A stretch of DNA of 64,000 bases, from NCBI GenBank assembly GCA_019637645.1, contig JAHBVH010000042.1, forward strand, positions 14,603 to 78,602. Reading direction: 5' to 3'. The translations under genes were made by a program, and so were the position numbers. Below are positions 34,431 to 44,647 of the stretch, in pieces; within the stretch, counting starts at the first letter, position 1; the number at the start of each line of letters is the position of its first letter. The notes under the pieces were generated by a model. The model was not told the origin of the DNA, made no database searches, and saw nothing but the letters and a program-made list of their open reading frames with translations. The DNA comes from Caldilineaceae bacterium (GTDB lineage Bacteria; Chloroflexota; Anaerolineae; Caldilineales; Caldilineaceae).

Positions 34431-34459
34431 TTGCCTCTCCTTCCTATCTGTGCTACCAT
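34431..34459 (+). promoter_or_regulatory. Sigma70-type promoter
   Basis: -35 TTGCCT (34431-34436), 17-bp spacer, -10 TACCAT (34454-34459), 33 nt before the ATG at 34492, which has an AAGGAGAGAAGG ribosome-binding site. Confidence 0.5.
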
Positions 34460-34491
34460 TCCCCTATCGCAACACACAAGGAGAGAAGGAC

Positions 34492-34698
34492 ATGAACTGC
34501 TCCAATTGTAACACGTGGAATCCTGATGATAAAGAAGTGTGTTGGCGCTGCCAACACGAGCTACCCAAACCCCAACCCAAAAAACAGCGGCGCCAAACTT
34601 TTGGCGGTCTTCCCGTTTGGGTCTGGGTTGCCTTTGTGCTTTTCTTCGCCGTCACGACCTTGGGCCAATGTATGATGGTCGGCGCGCCTGCGGGCTAG
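34492..34698 (+). CDS. Small zinc-ribbon membrane protein
   Basis: 68 residues from ATG 34492. Zinc-ribbon: CSNCNTWNPDDKEVCWRC (Cys3, Cys6, Cys17, Cys20), followed by a basic stretch (KPQPKKQRRQ) and one C-terminal membrane helix (VWVWVAFVLFFAVTTLG). Such tail-anchored zinc-ribbon proteins are common and uncharacterised; topology predicts the ribbon in the cytoplasm. Own promoter. The next gene, mutY, is 78 bp downstream and may be co-transcribed. Confidence 0.8.
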   Translation: MNCSNCNTWNPDDKEVCWRCQHELPKPQPKKQRRQTFGGLPVWVWVAFVLFFAVTTLGQCMMVGAPAG

Positions 34699-34776
34699 TC
34701 AGATAATTAATGGGGAACGAAATAATAATTAATTGTTTTTGAATTTCCATTCATTATTGACTCATTTAGGGCAGGC

Positions 34777-35889
34777 ATGAATACAGTGGAAATCGCCCAG
34801 CGTCTGGTTGCTTGGCATGCATTACACCAGCGGGAGTTGCCCTGGCGGCTGGCTCCCGCTGGTGCGCGCGATGCCTATGCAGTTTGGATCAGCGAGATCA
34901 TGCTGCAACAGACGCGCGTCGACACGGTGGTGGATTATTTCCGCCGCTGGATGGCCCATTTCCCCACTATTGACGAACTAGCCGCGGCCGACCAGCAGGC
35001 AGTGTTGAAAGTTTGGGAAGGATTGGGCTATTATGCCCGGGCGCGTAATCTGCATAAAGCCGCCCAGCAGATTGTCGCTGTGTATGGTGGTATCGTGCCC
35101 AATGATCGTCAGACTTTACTCGCCTTGCCCGGGATTGGTGACTATACCGTCGGCGCGATCCTCAGTCTTGCCTACAACCAGCATGAACCCATTCTGGATG
35201 GCAATGTTAAGCGTGTGCTCAGCCGCTTGGCTGATATTGCTGACCCCATTACCGAAACGGCAACCTTAAAACGACTCTGGCGATTGGCGCGCGACCTTGT
35301 TGAGGCGACACCAACAGGATCTGCTGGTGCCGTAAATGAAGCGATCATGGAGTTGGGCGCGCTGATCTGCACCCCTGTTAATCCCCGTTGTTTGCTTTGT
35401 CCAGTCAATGAACGTTGTCGCGCGGCCGCTAATGGTACCCAAGGGGAACGCCCAGTGATCCCACCCAAAAAACAAACCCCGCACTATGATGTCGCGGCTG
35501 GCCTTATCTGGCAGGGGGAACCCTATCAGTCCCCCCTGCTTATCGCGCAACGACCACCGGATGGCATGCTCGGCGGGCTGTGGGAATTCCCGGGTGGTAA
35601 GCTGGAAGCGACGGATGCCGATTTGCCAGCGTGCCTACGGCGGGAGATTGAGGAAGAGCTAGCGATCCAGATTACCGTTGGCGAGCAACTGACCACCGTG
35701 CGCCACGCGTACACCCATTTCCGCATTACCCTTCACGCTTTCCATGCTCGCTACCTCAGCGGTGAGCCCCAGACTCTTGGCGTCGCGGACTGGCGCTGGG
35801 TAACATTAGCTGACCTTGCTGCGTTTCCCTTTCCCGTGACCGATCGGAAGATTATTGAGGTGTTGCAACAGGCGGCCAATCGCGTATAA
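34777..35889 (+). CDS. mutY: A/G-specific adenine glycosylase MutY
   Basis: 370 residues. Removes adenine mispaired with 8-oxoguanine. Catalytic Glu40 (SEIMLQQTRV), helix-hairpin-helix LPGIGDYTVGAIL (~118-130), catalytic Asp141 (PILDGNVKRVLSRL), and a [4Fe-4S] cluster with Cys198, Cys205, Cys208 and Cys214. The C-terminal Nudix-like domain recognises 8-oxoG (GGLWEFPGGKLE). Converges with the amine-oxidase-like gene with 12 bp between stop codons. Confidence 0.95.
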   Translation: MNTVEIAQRLVAWHALHQRELPWRLAPAGARDAYAVWISEIMLQQTRVDTVVDYFRRWMAHFPTIDELAAADQQAVLKVWEGLGYYARARNLHKAAQQIVAVYGGIVPNDRQTLLALPGIGDYTVGAILSLAYNQHEPILDGNVKRVLSRLADIADPITETATLKRLWRLARDLVEATPTGSAGAVNEAIMELGALICTPVNPRCLLCPVNERCRAAANGTQGERPVIPPKKQTPHYDVAAGLIWQGEPYQSPLLIAQRPPDGMLGGLWEFPGGKLEATDADLPACLRREIEEELAIQITVGEQLTTVRHAYTHFRITLHAFHARYLSGEPQTLGVADWRWVTLADLAAFPFPVTDRKIIEVLQQAANRV

Positions 35890-35901
35890 CCGAAGCTGTT
35901 G

Positions 35902-37179
35902 TCATCTTGCCCCAAACACCGCCGCTGCGGCTTCGCCCGAGCGCACCGCGCCTTCGACACAAGCCTCGCTCATCCAGTCACCAGCGAAGACAATGGGTGC
36001 TTTCTGTTGGAAGGCCGCGAGCCGCCGGTAGTGCCCAGGCCCCATGACAGGCACGGCCTGCTCCCAGTGGTGATAGTGAATGACATCGGCTTCTTCCAGC
36101 GCGAAGAGGCCAGGGGTGATCGCCGCGGCTTGGGCCCATAGTTCGGCAATCACCTCGTCCTGGTTGCGATGGAGAAACTTAGCACAGGTCGGCCCATAGG
36201 TACAAAGAAGTGCCCACTGCCAATCTGGCGGGCAAGCGCCCCAGGCCCCATGGCGGCCAGCGTAATATTCCACCGAGAAAAGATCGCCCGGGGGCAAGAG
36301 GTGGACGCCAAAATGGGCGTCGTCCGCGCATTGTCGTGCGGCATAGACCCGTACTTGGGGTGCATACTTTACTTCGTGTAGCCATGATGGGGCGCGGTCA
36401 GGGTACGATTGGAGCAACAAAGATGCCACCGGGGCAGGCACCGCTAGTACGACGCCGTCATAGGCTTGGCTGCCGCTGGCGGTGGTGAGGCTTACACTTT
36501 GCGCCCCAACCGTGAGTTTCTCGACGGGCTCGTTGGTACGAATGGCGAGTTGTTGGGCCAAGCGCAACCAGGGGGCGTCCATGCCTTCTTTGACTTGATA
36601 GAAAAAGCCATCTTGAACTGCGCGTAGCCATAAGCGAACATGGGTCGCGGAAAAGCTATCAAAGCGTGTAAACCAAGGTCCTTCAAAGAGGCTGCGCAGG
36701 ACGACATCCATGACGCGCTCGCCTAGGGGCGCAAATTCCTCGGCGGCGTTGCGAATGTCATAGGCCAAATCGGGCAGCAGTTGACTGGGCTGGATCTGCA
36801 TAATATGCTCGACATAGGCGTCGTAGCGCGATTTGTCTTCAGGTGTAAGGAGGGCTGAGCCTGCAATGGAAGGGCCACGAAAGGGCCACGGATAGAGCTT
36901 GCCATTGATCAAAAGGTCAGCCGCGCCACGGACTGTACGGGGTAATAGGTACGTGTCGCTATACCCAACTTCCTCAAACAATTTCAGGGTATGCGTATAA
37001 AAGGTCGCCAGCCAACCAGCGCCTGTATCACAATGATGACCCGGACCAAAGTGTTCGGCATGGGTGCGACCACCAACCACAGAACGCGCTTCTAGCACTT
37101 CAACCTGGTGACCCGCTTTTTGCAGCCGATAGGCCGCTGTCAAGCCAGCTGGTCCGGCCCCAACCACAGCAATGCGCAT
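35902..37179 (-). CDS. FAD-dependent amine oxidase/protoporphyrinogen oxidase-like protein
   Basis: 425 residues. ADP-binding fold at the N-terminus (VVGAGPAGLTAAYRLQKAGHQVEVLEA) and GGRTHAEHFGPGHHCDTGAGWL, the NAD(P)-binding-8/amino-oxidase pattern. A C-terminal VFAGDWMSEACVEGAVRSGEAAA motif closes the FAD site. Substrate unknown. The family includes amine oxidases and renalase-like flavoproteins; it is not a phytoene desaturase. Its ATG lies ~129 bp from the next gene's end. Confidence 0.83.
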   Translation of the reverse strand: MRIAVVGAGPAGLTAAYRLQKAGHQVEVLEARSVVGGRTHAEHFGPGHHCDTGAGWLATFYTHTLKLFEEVGYSDTYLLPRTVRGAADLLINGKLYPWPFRGPSIAGSALLTPEDKSRYDAYVEHIMQIQPSQLLPDLAYDIRNAAEEFAPLGERVMDVVLRSLFEGPWFTRFDSFSATHVRLWLRAVQDGFFYQVKEGMDAPWLRLAQQLAIRTNEPVEKLTVGAQSVSLTTASGSQAYDGVVLAVPAPVASLLLQSYPDRAPSWLHEVKYAPQVRVYAARQCADDAHFGVHLLPPGDLFSVEYYAGRHGAWGACPPDWQWALLCTYGPTCAKFLHRNQDEVIAELWAQAAAITPGLFALEEADVIHYHHWEQAVPVMGPGHYRRLAAFQQKAPIVFAGDWMSEACVEGAVRSGEAAAAVFGAR

Positions 37180-37216
37180 AGACTATTCTCCTTAGTGGGG
37201 AAATGGATAGGGGAGG

Positions 37217-37298
37217 CGTGATGCGTGGAGCGTGAAACGTGATGCGTAATAAGCTAACCCTGGGAATTATCACCATGGTTCACGCATCACGCATCACG
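37217..37298. repeat. Inverted repeat CGTGATGCGTGnnGCGTGAA
   Basis: Left arm 37217-37236 and right arm 37279-37298 match at 18 of 20 positions as inverted copies, with a further GTGATGCGT copy at 37239-37247. The spacer is ~42 bp. It lies between the flavoprotein gene and the enolase-superfamily gene; REP/MITE-like. Confidence 0.6.
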
Positions 37299-37307
37299 TC
37301 AACATGT

Positions 37308-38471
37308 TTATTCAAAGACGATGATATTGGTCCGCTGGCGGTCAACCCATTCCCAGTTGATGGCAACGCCCAAGCCTGGGCCTTGGGGAACCGGGATACA
37401 GCCCTGAGCGTCGACGGCGTCTAATTCGTCGCGATAGTCGATAAAGAGGTTGGGATCGTGGCTGGGCGGTGCTTTGGGATGGAGCAGGCCCATTTCATAG
37501 TAATTTGTGTTGCGCACCGAGGCCATACATTGGCGTTGGGCTGGGCCGGGGCCGTGGAACTCAATATCGAGCCCGAGTGCCTCACAGGCATGCGCAACCT
37601 TCATCACGCCAGTAATGCCATCATAGCCGACGTCGCCGCGTACATAGTCGGTTGCCTCGGCAATGGCAAAGTCGATGTGGGGTTCGAGGGAGCGCATGTG
37701 TTCGGTTTGGAGCAGCGGCGTTTTGATAATTTGGCGCAGCTTGCGATGGGCAAATTGGGAGATCCCACCATCGCGGAAGGGATCTTCGTACCAGAAGAAT
37801 TGTTGCTCATCACAGGCCCAGCCCACTTTCACTGTATCGCCAAAGGTGTGATATTCACAGGCCGGGTCGAGCATCAGATCCATCTTGCCGCCCACCCGTT
37901 TGCCCACGGCGTGGACATTGGCAATTTCTTGGCTGATCGGGGCACGGCCCCAACCGTGGATCTTGAAGGCTGGATAGCCTAGATCCAGACATTGTGCGGC
38001 AAAATCGGCATAGGCTTCGGGCGAGGAGAGCCCACCCGGTTGGTGATCGCCGTGATAGGTGCTGGCGTAGCAGGGTAGAGCGCTCTTGTAGCCACCTAAG
38101 AGTTTGTAGATGGGTTGATCGTAGAGCTTGCCCGCAATGTCCCATAAGGCAATATCAATGGGCGCGAGACCAATGTGGGCCAGTTGGCGGAGCGAGCGCC
38201 GCACTTCGGTATAAATCCGTTCACGCTGGAGTACACTATGGCCTTTGATAAAATGCCAGAAGTTGGCGAGGTTGGCATAGTCGGCTGGACTCCCACCGGC
38301 GTATTCACCGACAATACCAGCATCGGTAAATACTTTTAAGATACGGCCTTTCATGGGCAGCGTGTTGCCGGGTTCATAAATCAGATTAAAGCCATGATAA
38401 TCTTTGCCCATATTGGGCAGTTCCCACTGATATTCGTGGATTTCAATGCGGGTAATTTTCGGGTCACCCAT
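37308..38471 (-). CDS. Mandelate racemase/muconate-lactonizing enzyme family protein
   Basis: 387 residues from ATG 38471, which has AAGGAGGAACGGG upstream. Enolase superfamily: N-terminal capping domain (~1-125), then a (beta/alpha)7 barrel. Metal ligands fit Asp in LMLDPACEY, Glu in FWYEDPF and Glu in LQTEHM. The second-strand catalytic motif is AFKIHGWG. C-terminal FHGPGPAQRQCM. Probably a sugar-acid dehydratase; the substrate is not assignable. It fits the dehydratase at 20 kb thematically, but is not linked in an operon with it. Confidence 0.82.
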   Translation of the reverse strand: MGDPKITRIEIHEYQWELPNMGKDYHGFNLIYEPGNTLPMKGRILKVFTDAGIVGEYAGGSPADYANLANFWHFIKGHSVLQRERIYTEVRRSLRQLAHIGLAPIDIALWDIAGKLYDQPIYKLLGGYKSALPCYASTYHGDHQPGGLSSPEAYADFAAQCLDLGYPAFKIHGWGRAPISQEIANVHAVGKRVGGKMDLMLDPACEYHTFGDTVKVGWACDEQQFFWYEDPFRDGGISQFAHRKLRQIIKTPLLQTEHMRSLEPHIDFAIAEATDYVRGDVGYDGITGVMKVAHACEALGLDIEFHGPGPAQRQCMASVRNTNYYEMGLLHPKAPPSHDPNLFIDYRDELDAVDAQGCIPVPQGPGLGVAINWEWVDRQRTNIIVFE

Positions 38472-38538
38472 GGCCCGTTCCTCCTTGTATAACTGGTGTA
38501 TGGATAACAAACTACTTGGTGGCTGTTGGGTGCGTGCG

Positions 38539-40371
38539 CTATTGGGTAATGGTAGGGAGATAGAGCTTCACCACGTCCGGGTCCAAGTAGTTGGGATGAC
38601 CATCGCCATCGGCGTCACCGGTCCCCTCGATCAGATCAGGAAACCCATCGTTGTCAGAATCGGTGTCGAGATAATTCGGAATGCCATCGCCATCAAAGTC
38701 TTCCGGCCCTTCGACAAAGTCGGGGATCAGATCCCCGTCTCGATCGGCGTCATCGGGCCCGCGGTAGCCAATTTCGCGCGTCAGCCAGCCGGTTTGTGTA
38801 ATGATAATCTGTGCTAGTGCTGTGTTGATCGCATAGCCAGATGGAATTGAGCTGTCGGCAATGGTGACCGTATAGGTGCCGAGTTCGGTCAACCCGGCAA
38901 AAGTAACCAATCCATGCGTGTTACTTGTTCCGCTGAACAGGCGCGCTGAGGGTGCGCTGATGGTAATGCTGATGCCTGCCAGGCCCATCTCGTATGGATG
39001 CCGCGTTTGGTTGCGATCGACATCATAGTAGGTGGTCAGGGAAAGCCCCGCTGATGGTGCCACGCTGACTGTGATCATGCTTGAATCGATGGCTATGTCA
39101 CCGTCGGCTGTATAAGCCTTCCAGGTGACAGAATTGACCGTATTCTGTGTGATAACTTTGCTCACGGTGACGGCCAGGGAACGATTTACACTGACGGTTT
39201 GGGTAAAACTTTCGGTAAATTCATACAAACTATCGCGAATTTCATGACGCTGGAGCGGCGTACCCCCGGTATTCTGCAACAGGTAACAGAAGGTAACCGT
39301 GCTGCCATAGGGGACGACGAGCGGTGTTTGCTTGCCACAGGCATCGTTGGTTAAACTAGCGCCGACACTGAGTTTGGTAGATGCTGGCACTTGCACAGTC
39401 ACTGAATCGGTTGCCATTAGTTGCATTTGATTCTCGGCGATGCTTGTCCAAGTCACTGTGCTCGTATTGCTTTGCACTGCTGTCATCGTATGGGTAACCG
39501 TAAACGCGCTTCCCGCTGGGAGGGTGAGCGCCTGATTTTCTACTAAGATACCAAAGTTGCTATCAACTAATGTATGGAGGGTAAGCGTCAATGGTGTCGT
39601 ATTATTGAGACGATAACAATACAACAAAGAGGCATTTAGTGCAACGCGCAAATTTTTCTCACCCCCACACCGGCTTGAATTCGCCACCACGGTACTATCA
39701 ATATCGATGGTGGGGATAATGACATGTGTTCTGTCACTGGCGCTAACGGCCAAGGTATTGTTTTGGGCGGTCCAGGTCGCACTGCTGCTAATACTCGTCG
39801 TAATCAGCTTGGTTACATGAAAGAAGGCGGCATCGGTCGCCGTGCCAGCGGGCGTTAGATCGTATTCCAATTCATCCACCAAACGGCCCAGTTGTTCATC
39901 GACCACCGTGTGGCGGCGCAACGTCTCTGTGCCTGTATTGAGGACAATGAAACAGTAGGTCACGATGGTGGTCGGCGTTACCACGATCTCGTGGTCGGTC
40001 TTTTCAAAACACTGTTCTGAATCTAATACGACAGTTTTCATAAAGATAATGGACGCGTTTGCGGGCCTGAGCGGTGCTTCGATCGCGTCAAGAAGTTCCG
40101 CGCGTTGTTCGGGTGACAAGGGCTTCATCTGATAGGTGGGCGTTGGTGTCCCAGCCGCTTGGGCAACGAAGGCGCCTGTGGTGAAGGCATTGGACGCGCG
40201 CACCTGTTTCTCTGGCTGGCCGGTAGCCGAGAAGGAAAAGGCGCTCTGGATGGGGCGACTAGAGGCTTGTGCTATGGGGGAGTGGAAGGGATAAAAGGTT
40301 AACCATAAGATGGTTAACGTGATAAAGGCAATAAGCGGAATGAGAAAAACGCGCAGCAATGTCTGCAACAT
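38539..40371 (-). CDS. Secreted protein with three Cys-paired beta repeats, Cna-B-like and TSP3-like Ca-binding regions
   Basis: 610 residues from ATG 40371, which has AAGGAGA upstream. An N-terminal membrane-targeting helix ([20 protein letters not shown]) precedes three ~110-residue tandem domains, each with a pair of cysteines (e.g. [17 protein letters not shown]). Then a Cna-B/SdrD-like domain ([24 protein letters not shown]) and an Asp-rich thrombospondin type-3-like Ca-binding stretch ([20 protein letters not shown]). The C-terminus is KLYLPTITQ, similar to the YLPIVMK of the exported dioxygenase. Likely a cell-surface protein. No family could be named for the first repeats. Confidence 0.72.
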   Translation of the reverse strand: MLQTLLRVFLIPLIAFITLTILWLTFYPFHSPIAQASSRPIQSAFSFSATGQPEKQVRASNAFTTGAFVAQAAGTPTPTYQMKPLSPEQRAELLDAIEAPLRPANASIIFMKTVVLDSEQCFEKTDHEIVVTPTTIVTYCFIVLNTGTETLRRHTVVDEQLGRLVDELEYDLTPAGTATDAAFFHVTKLITTSISSSATWTAQNNTLAVSASDRTHVIIPTIDIDSTVVANSSRCGGEKNLRVALNASLLYCYRLNNTTPLTLTLHTLVDSNFGILVENQALTLPAGSAFTVTHTMTAVQSNTSTVTWTSIAENQMQLMATDSVTVQVPASTKLSVGASLTNDACGKQTPLVVPYGSTVTFCYLLQNTGGTPLQRHEIRDSLYEFTESFTQTVSVNRSLAVTVSKVITQNTVNSVTWKAYTADGDIAIDSSMITVSVAPSAGLSLTTYYDVDRNQTRHPYEMGLAGISITISAPSARLFSGTSNTHGLVTFAGLTELGTYTVTIADSSIPSGYAINTALAQIIITQTGWLTREIGYRGPDDADRDGDLIPDFVEGPEDFDGDGIPNYLDTDSDNDGFPDLIEGTGDADGDGHPNYLDPDVVKLYLPTITQ

Positions 40372-40898
40372 TGGTTGATTTCTCCTTTGGGTGAACGGTG
40401 TCTCGGGGCCGACCGTCACGCTGCGCCAATGGTCCAAGCATTCCTATAAAGCTGCATCTCGTTTTCAGTGTAATCATCAGTGTAATCATCTGGGGGGGCT
40501 TGTTATGTACTGCTCGCGTTTTTCACACCGAGTGCTCCGACTCCGGCCACTAGGTACTGTCCCTGGTTAGCAACAGGTGATCGTGGATCGTACTGATAAC
40601 AGGGTTGCCAATGCGCATACCAGCCAAAGGTAGCTGATGCACTGGGCTGAGCGACGCCATAGGGCCATCAGCCAATCTGGATTGGCAGCGAACCTTTATC
40701 GGTAGATAGATAGACGAGAAAATGCGGGTTTTCTGTCCGGTGTACCTAATGTACTGATTGAGCTAGATCGCAATCATACCCATAAGTCAATGGTTGCCGA
40801 TGTTGAAACAATGTTATCTTGTACTAGGTGTGATACATGAGCTATGGTACACTGACTGCCATACGAAATCGTAACCCTAGAAATTCTTATTTGCTGCT
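40372..40898. promoter_or_regulatory. Long divergent spacer with a tandem 12-mer
   Basis: About 527 bp between the secreted repeat-protein gene (minus) and xseA (plus). It contains an exact tandem duplication CAGTGTAATCAT at 40466-40477 and 40478-40489, which falls within the likely promoter region of the secreted protein. No ORF or RNA gene is recognised elsewhere in it. Confidence 0.4.
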
Positions 40899-42107
40899 AT
40901 GACACAGCCTATTCCTGTTTCGACACTGAATCTATATATTTCACAGCTCTTTGAGCGTGATGAGATGCTTCGTGATCTATGGATCATTGGCGAAGTGAGC
41001 AATTGGAAACGCGCGGCCAGCGGCCATGTCTATTTTTCTCTGAAAGACACAGGCGCTACCCTCAACGCGGTAATGTGGAAGAGTCACACCCTTGCTCACA
41101 CCTGGTTACCTCATGATGGTGACCAAATTATAGCGCATGGTTATGTCGGCGTCTATCCTGAGCGCGGACAGTATCAGCTTTATGTGAATCGGATTCAGCC
41201 AGCGGGCCGCGGTCAGCTATATGCTGAATTTGAAGCCCTGAAGGCACGTCTCGCCAGCGCCGGTTTGTTCGAACTATCCCGAAAACGGCCACTACGGATA
41301 CCTCCCCAGCGGATTGGCATCATTACCAGCGCGGATGCCGCGGCTCTACGCGATATTTTACGTGTACTGGTGTTGCGCTGGCCGTTAGTGCAGGTGCTGC
41401 TCTTTCCCACGTTGGTGCAAGGCAATGAAGCGCCCGCCCAAATTGTGGCGGCTTTACGCGCGGCCAATCAGTACAGCACATCGGTAGCTGCCCTGGATAC
41501 GTTGATCCTTGCCCGCGGCGGTGGCAGCATCGAAGACCTTTGGGCCTTTAATGACGAACGAGTTGCTTATGCACTTTTTGAAAGTGCTTGCCCCGTTGTG
41601 ACGGGTATCGGTCATGAAACGGATTTTACCATTGCCGATTTTGTGGCGGATCTCCGCGCCCCGACTCCCTCGGCGGCCGCGGCAACGGTAACGCCTGATC
41701 GAAATGATGGGCTAGCGCAACTTGCTGAATGGCGCTATGCGCTTGGTCGGCGGCTGCAGCAACAGCTACAGCAAGAACGCCAACAGCTTTCTCATCGCAA
41801 ATTACGCTTGCAACGTACCACGCCAGATCGCAAACTCGATCGGTTGCGCCAACAGCTCGACGACCGTATTCGTCAGCTCCATCAAGTGCTGCGTCGTAAA
41901 ATCGAACGACAACAAGAGCGAACGAAGCTAAGTTCTGCGCGTCTGACGGCCCTTGCTCCCCACCATATTCTGCGGCGTGGCTATAGTATTGTGCAACGTG
42001 CCGACGGCGCTGTCGTCCGTACGCCAGCTATGCTTACGGTGCATGAGCCGTTAACCGTCCATTCCTCTGGTGGTAGTTACCAAGTTGCGGTAACAAAGAC
42101 CGAGTAA
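40899..42107 (+). CDS. xseA: Exodeoxyribonuclease VII large subunit
   Basis: 402 residues. N-terminal OB-fold domain ([36 protein letters not shown]), central catalytic domain ([75 protein letters not shown]), then a long coiled coil rich in Gln/Arg (~280-350) and the C-terminal [11 protein letters not shown]. Single-strand exonuclease in mismatch repair; the xseB partner is not visible in this window. Confidence 0.95.
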   Translation: MTQPIPVSTLNLYISQLFERDEMLRDLWIIGEVSNWKRAASGHVYFSLKDTGATLNAVMWKSHTLAHTWLPHDGDQIIAHGYVGVYPERGQYQLYVNRIQPAGRGQLYAEFEALKARLASAGLFELSRKRPLRIPPQRIGIITSADAAALRDILRVLVLRWPLVQVLLFPTLVQGNEAPAQIVAALRAANQYSTSVAALDTLILARGGGSIEDLWAFNDERVAYALFESACPVVTGIGHETDFTIADFVADLRAPTPSAAAATVTPDRNDGLAQLAEWRYALGRRLQQQLQQERQQLSHRKLRLQRTTPDRKLDRLRQQLDDRIRQLHQVLRRKIERQQERTKLSSARLTALAPHHILRRGYSIVQRADGAVVRTPAMLTVHEPLTVHSSGGSYQVAVTKTE

Positions 42108-42484
42108 GACATTTGTATTATGCAATATTAACTATATATTAAAACAAAAGACATAACAAGATCAATTATTGGTTAAAATCAATTACGCTCTACCTCTTAC
42201 GTGCCTCTTCGCTTTTGCGGCTACACCACGGTACTTAGAGACGCTTTGAATTGCCCACCTTTTTAAACTCCTTCTTCGGTTTCGATCAGCGCATACCGGC
42301 GTGCTAAACCCACGCGCGCCGATGCTTTGTTAGTCGGGCTGATCAGCACTTCTACGTGTGTGGAAACAAGCCAAGAAACCCTTGCGTTATCACTACAGCT
42401 ATGCCAACCTATCGTCACCATGCAATAGTGGCCGCTTCCGCCATCAGTCGGCGCGCTCGGTTTGTAGATGAAATGTGATAGCCC
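42108..42484. promoter_or_regulatory. AT-shifted spacer with a possible ECF-type promoter
   Basis: 377 bp between xseA and the CHAT-FGE gene. The first 70 bp are strikingly AT-rich. GGAAAC at 42362-42367 and CGTTAT at 42385-42390 are separated by 17 bp, similar to ECF sigma promoters (GGAAC...CGTC/T). Inverted copies GATCAGC (42284) / GCTGATC (42338) flank ~50 bp. No gene is seen. Confidence 0.3.
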
Positions 42485-44647
42485 ATGAATACACTATCTG
42501 CTTATTCTGACTTTTTGATTGAGGTAACGAAGAGCAGCGAGCAACATTATTTGGTTGTCGTTCGCTCGAATACAGGCGAAGCGCGTCAGGTGTCGCTGTG
42601 GCCCTTTCCGAAACAGGCATTGGAAAATGAATTGAGGAAGGTTGAAGTCGCCCTTTTTGCCTTATCGCCAAGCCTGCTGACGCCCCTTGCTCTACAGGAA
42701 CAGCCGCTTCAACCAGAACGGGTTGTACAAACCTTTGGAAGCGCGCTCTTCGACTTTCTATTTGCGGGCGAGACCCGTACACTCTACTATGAGTCGCTCC
42801 GCGAAGCAATGCACCACGCTCGGCATGTACGGTTGAAAGTAAGTATTCACGATCCAATCCTGGCGGCCCTGCCCTGGGAGTTTCTCTATGATGCGCGACG
42901 GCGCGATTTTGTCTGCCTTGATCCGCATACCTCGTTGGTGCGTTATACCGAATTGCCACAAACGCCGCCACCGCTGACAATCACACCGCCGTTACACATC
43001 CTCGCCGTCGTGGCCGATCCCATCGACATGGCAACCCGACTGGATGTGGCCGAAGAGCAGCGCCGGATCACCGCGGCAACTGCCCCATTGGTAGAGCAGG
43101 GCTTAGTCCGTCTGACTTGGTTCCAAGGACAAACTTGGCGCGCGTTACAACGTCTCTTGCGCACGCCAACAACGCCCTGTCACGTTTTCCATTTTATCGG
43201 CCACGGTGGCTTTGACGAAGCACGCCATGAAGGTTTTATTGTGCTGACCGATGACGCGCAGAGATCGCACCGCCTCTATGCCACACAACTGGCCCGCCTA
43301 TTGGCCCGCCAGCGCGGCACCTTGCAGCTCGTCCTCTTAAATGCGTGTGACGGCGCACGCATGGGACACCACAACCTGCTGGCTAGCACCGCGGCGACCT
43401 TGATCCATAGTGGGATTCCCGCCGTGTTGGCGATGCAATATGCCATTACCAATCCCGTCGCGATTGAATTTGCCCATACCTTCTATGAGGCACTGGCCGA
43501 TAATCTGCCGGTCGATACAGCGGTGGCCGAAGCACGCAACGCACTGAACTTTGGTAATGCGGCTTCGGTCGAGTGGGGGATTCCTGTGCTCTATATGCGG
43601 GCGACCGATGGCCGCCTTTTTTCGGTGGCCGATCCTGCCCACCCCAAGCAGCCGTCCCCCACGCTGACGACAGGGAACGTGCCTATTCATCAACCCGGCC
43701 GCGCCGGGACGGCCCCGACGCCGTTGGAAGATCTGCTCTCTGCGGTAGAGCAACAGGGCCGCCATCTGGATTTCGCACCATCTGACGCCGTCCCACCAAG
43801 TACGTTGCCAGACACCAACCCGCCCTCTGTGCTGGCACCCAAAACGGCTGCGCCCGCACCCCCCAACGTGATCCCGCAGTTGGACGTGGCTGATCTTTTG
43901 CAAAGCTATGTCGAACACCATCATTCCCTCCTTGGTTTGGACTGGGCCACGATTGGGGCAGGTGAGTTCTGGATGGGCAGCGATCCACAGCAGGATATTC
44001 ACCATTTTGAAGATGAGCTACCTCAGCTCCGCCTACACCTGCCAGAATTTCGGATCTCTCGGGCACCAATTACCAATGCCCAATATAAAGCTTTTGTCGA
44101 CGCCACATGTTATCGGCTGCCCAGCCATTGGGTGGCTGGCGAAATTCCGGCGGCCAAGGAGCATCACCCTGTGGTCAATGTCAGTTGGCGGGATGCCCTT
44201 GCCTTTTGTGACTGGGCTGGTGTCCGCCTGCCGACCGAAGCCGAGTGGGAAAAGGCTGCGCGTGGGCCCGATGGCCGAATCTACCCATGGGGCAATACAC
44301 CGCCCACCGCCACGCTCTGCAACTTTGATCGACCGCTAGGCGCAACAACCGCGGTGGGCGCCTATCCCGCCGGTGCAAGTGTCTACGGGGTTTTGGACAT
44401 GGTGGGCAATGTTTGGGAATGGACGGCGACGCTCTGGCTAGATAGCTATGAAAATTATGTGCAAGAGCTCGACAAGCAAACCGATCGCCATCTCCGCCGT
44501 GTCCTCCGCGGTGGTGGCTTCCGCGATGTCGAATTTGTGCGCTGTGCGGCGCGTTCTTGGGATCTACTCCACCAGCGCTACCGTGATCTCGGCTTCCGGG
44601 TCGTTGCCCTGTCGCCAGCGCATCATCCCCGCCCAGCTAAGCTATAG
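42485..44647 (+). CDS. CHAT caspase-like peptidase fused to an FGE-sulfatase (SUMF1-like) domain
   Basis: 720 residues. Residues ~100-380 are a CHAT domain: catalytic His240 (FHFIGHGGFDE) and Cys288 (LVLLNACDGARMG), both intact. A ~100-residue Pro/Ala-rich linker follows, then from ~487 an FGE-sulfatase/C-lectin-like fold (GAGEFWMGSDPQQD, RISRAPITNAQYKAFV, RLPTEAEWEKAARGPDGRIYPWGNT, GVLDMVGNVWEWTA, RRVLRGGGFRDVEFVRCAARSWD, LGFRVVAL). The paired cysteines of true formylglycine-generating enzymes are not both present, so this is a binding module rather than a Cys oxidase. Combinations like this occur in multicellular bacteria's putative immune or death effectors. It stands alone; no kinase or NTPase partner adjoins it. 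Confidence 0.88.
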   Translation: MNTLSAYSDFLIEVTKSSEQHYLVVVRSNTGEARQVSLWPFPKQALENELRKVEVALFALSPSLLTPLALQEQPLQPERVVQTFGSALFDFLFAGETRTLYYESLREAMHHARHVRLKVSIHDPILAALPWEFLYDARRRDFVCLDPHTSLVRYTELPQTPPPLTITPPLHILAVVADPIDMATRLDVAEEQRRITAATAPLVEQGLVRLTWFQGQTWRALQRLLRTPTTPCHVFHFIGHGGFDEARHEGFIVLTDDAQRSHRLYATQLARLLARQRGTLQLVLLNACDGARMGHHNLLASTAATLIHSGIPAVLAMQYAITNPVAIEFAHTFYEALADNLPVDTAVAEARNALNFGNAASVEWGIPVLYMRATDGRLFSVADPAHPKQPSPTLTTGNVPIHQPGRAGTAPTPLEDLLSAVEQQGRHLDFAPSDAVPPSTLPDTNPPSVLAPKTAAPAPPNVIPQLDVADLLQSYVEHHHSLLGLDWATIGAGEFWMGSDPQQDIHHFEDELPQLRLHLPEFRISRAPITNAQYKAFVDATCYRLPSHWVAGEIPAAKEHHPVVNVSWRDALAFCDWAGVRLPTEAEWEKAARGPDGRIYPWGNTPPTATLCNFDRPLGATTAVGAYPAGASVYGVLDMVGNVWEWTATLWLDSYENYVQELDKQTDRHLRRVLRGGGFRDVEFVRCAARSWDLLHQRYRDLGFRVVALSPAHHPRPAKL

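Noticed and set aside
38539..40371. Gram-positive LPXTG cell-wall anchor
   Set aside because: The C-terminus ends KLYLPTITQ with no hydrophobic and basic tail, so no sortase signal.
44448..44647. Diversity-generating retroelement variable region in the FGE domain
   Set aside because: No reverse transcriptase, no template repeat copy and no adenine-biased substitutions were seen in this window.
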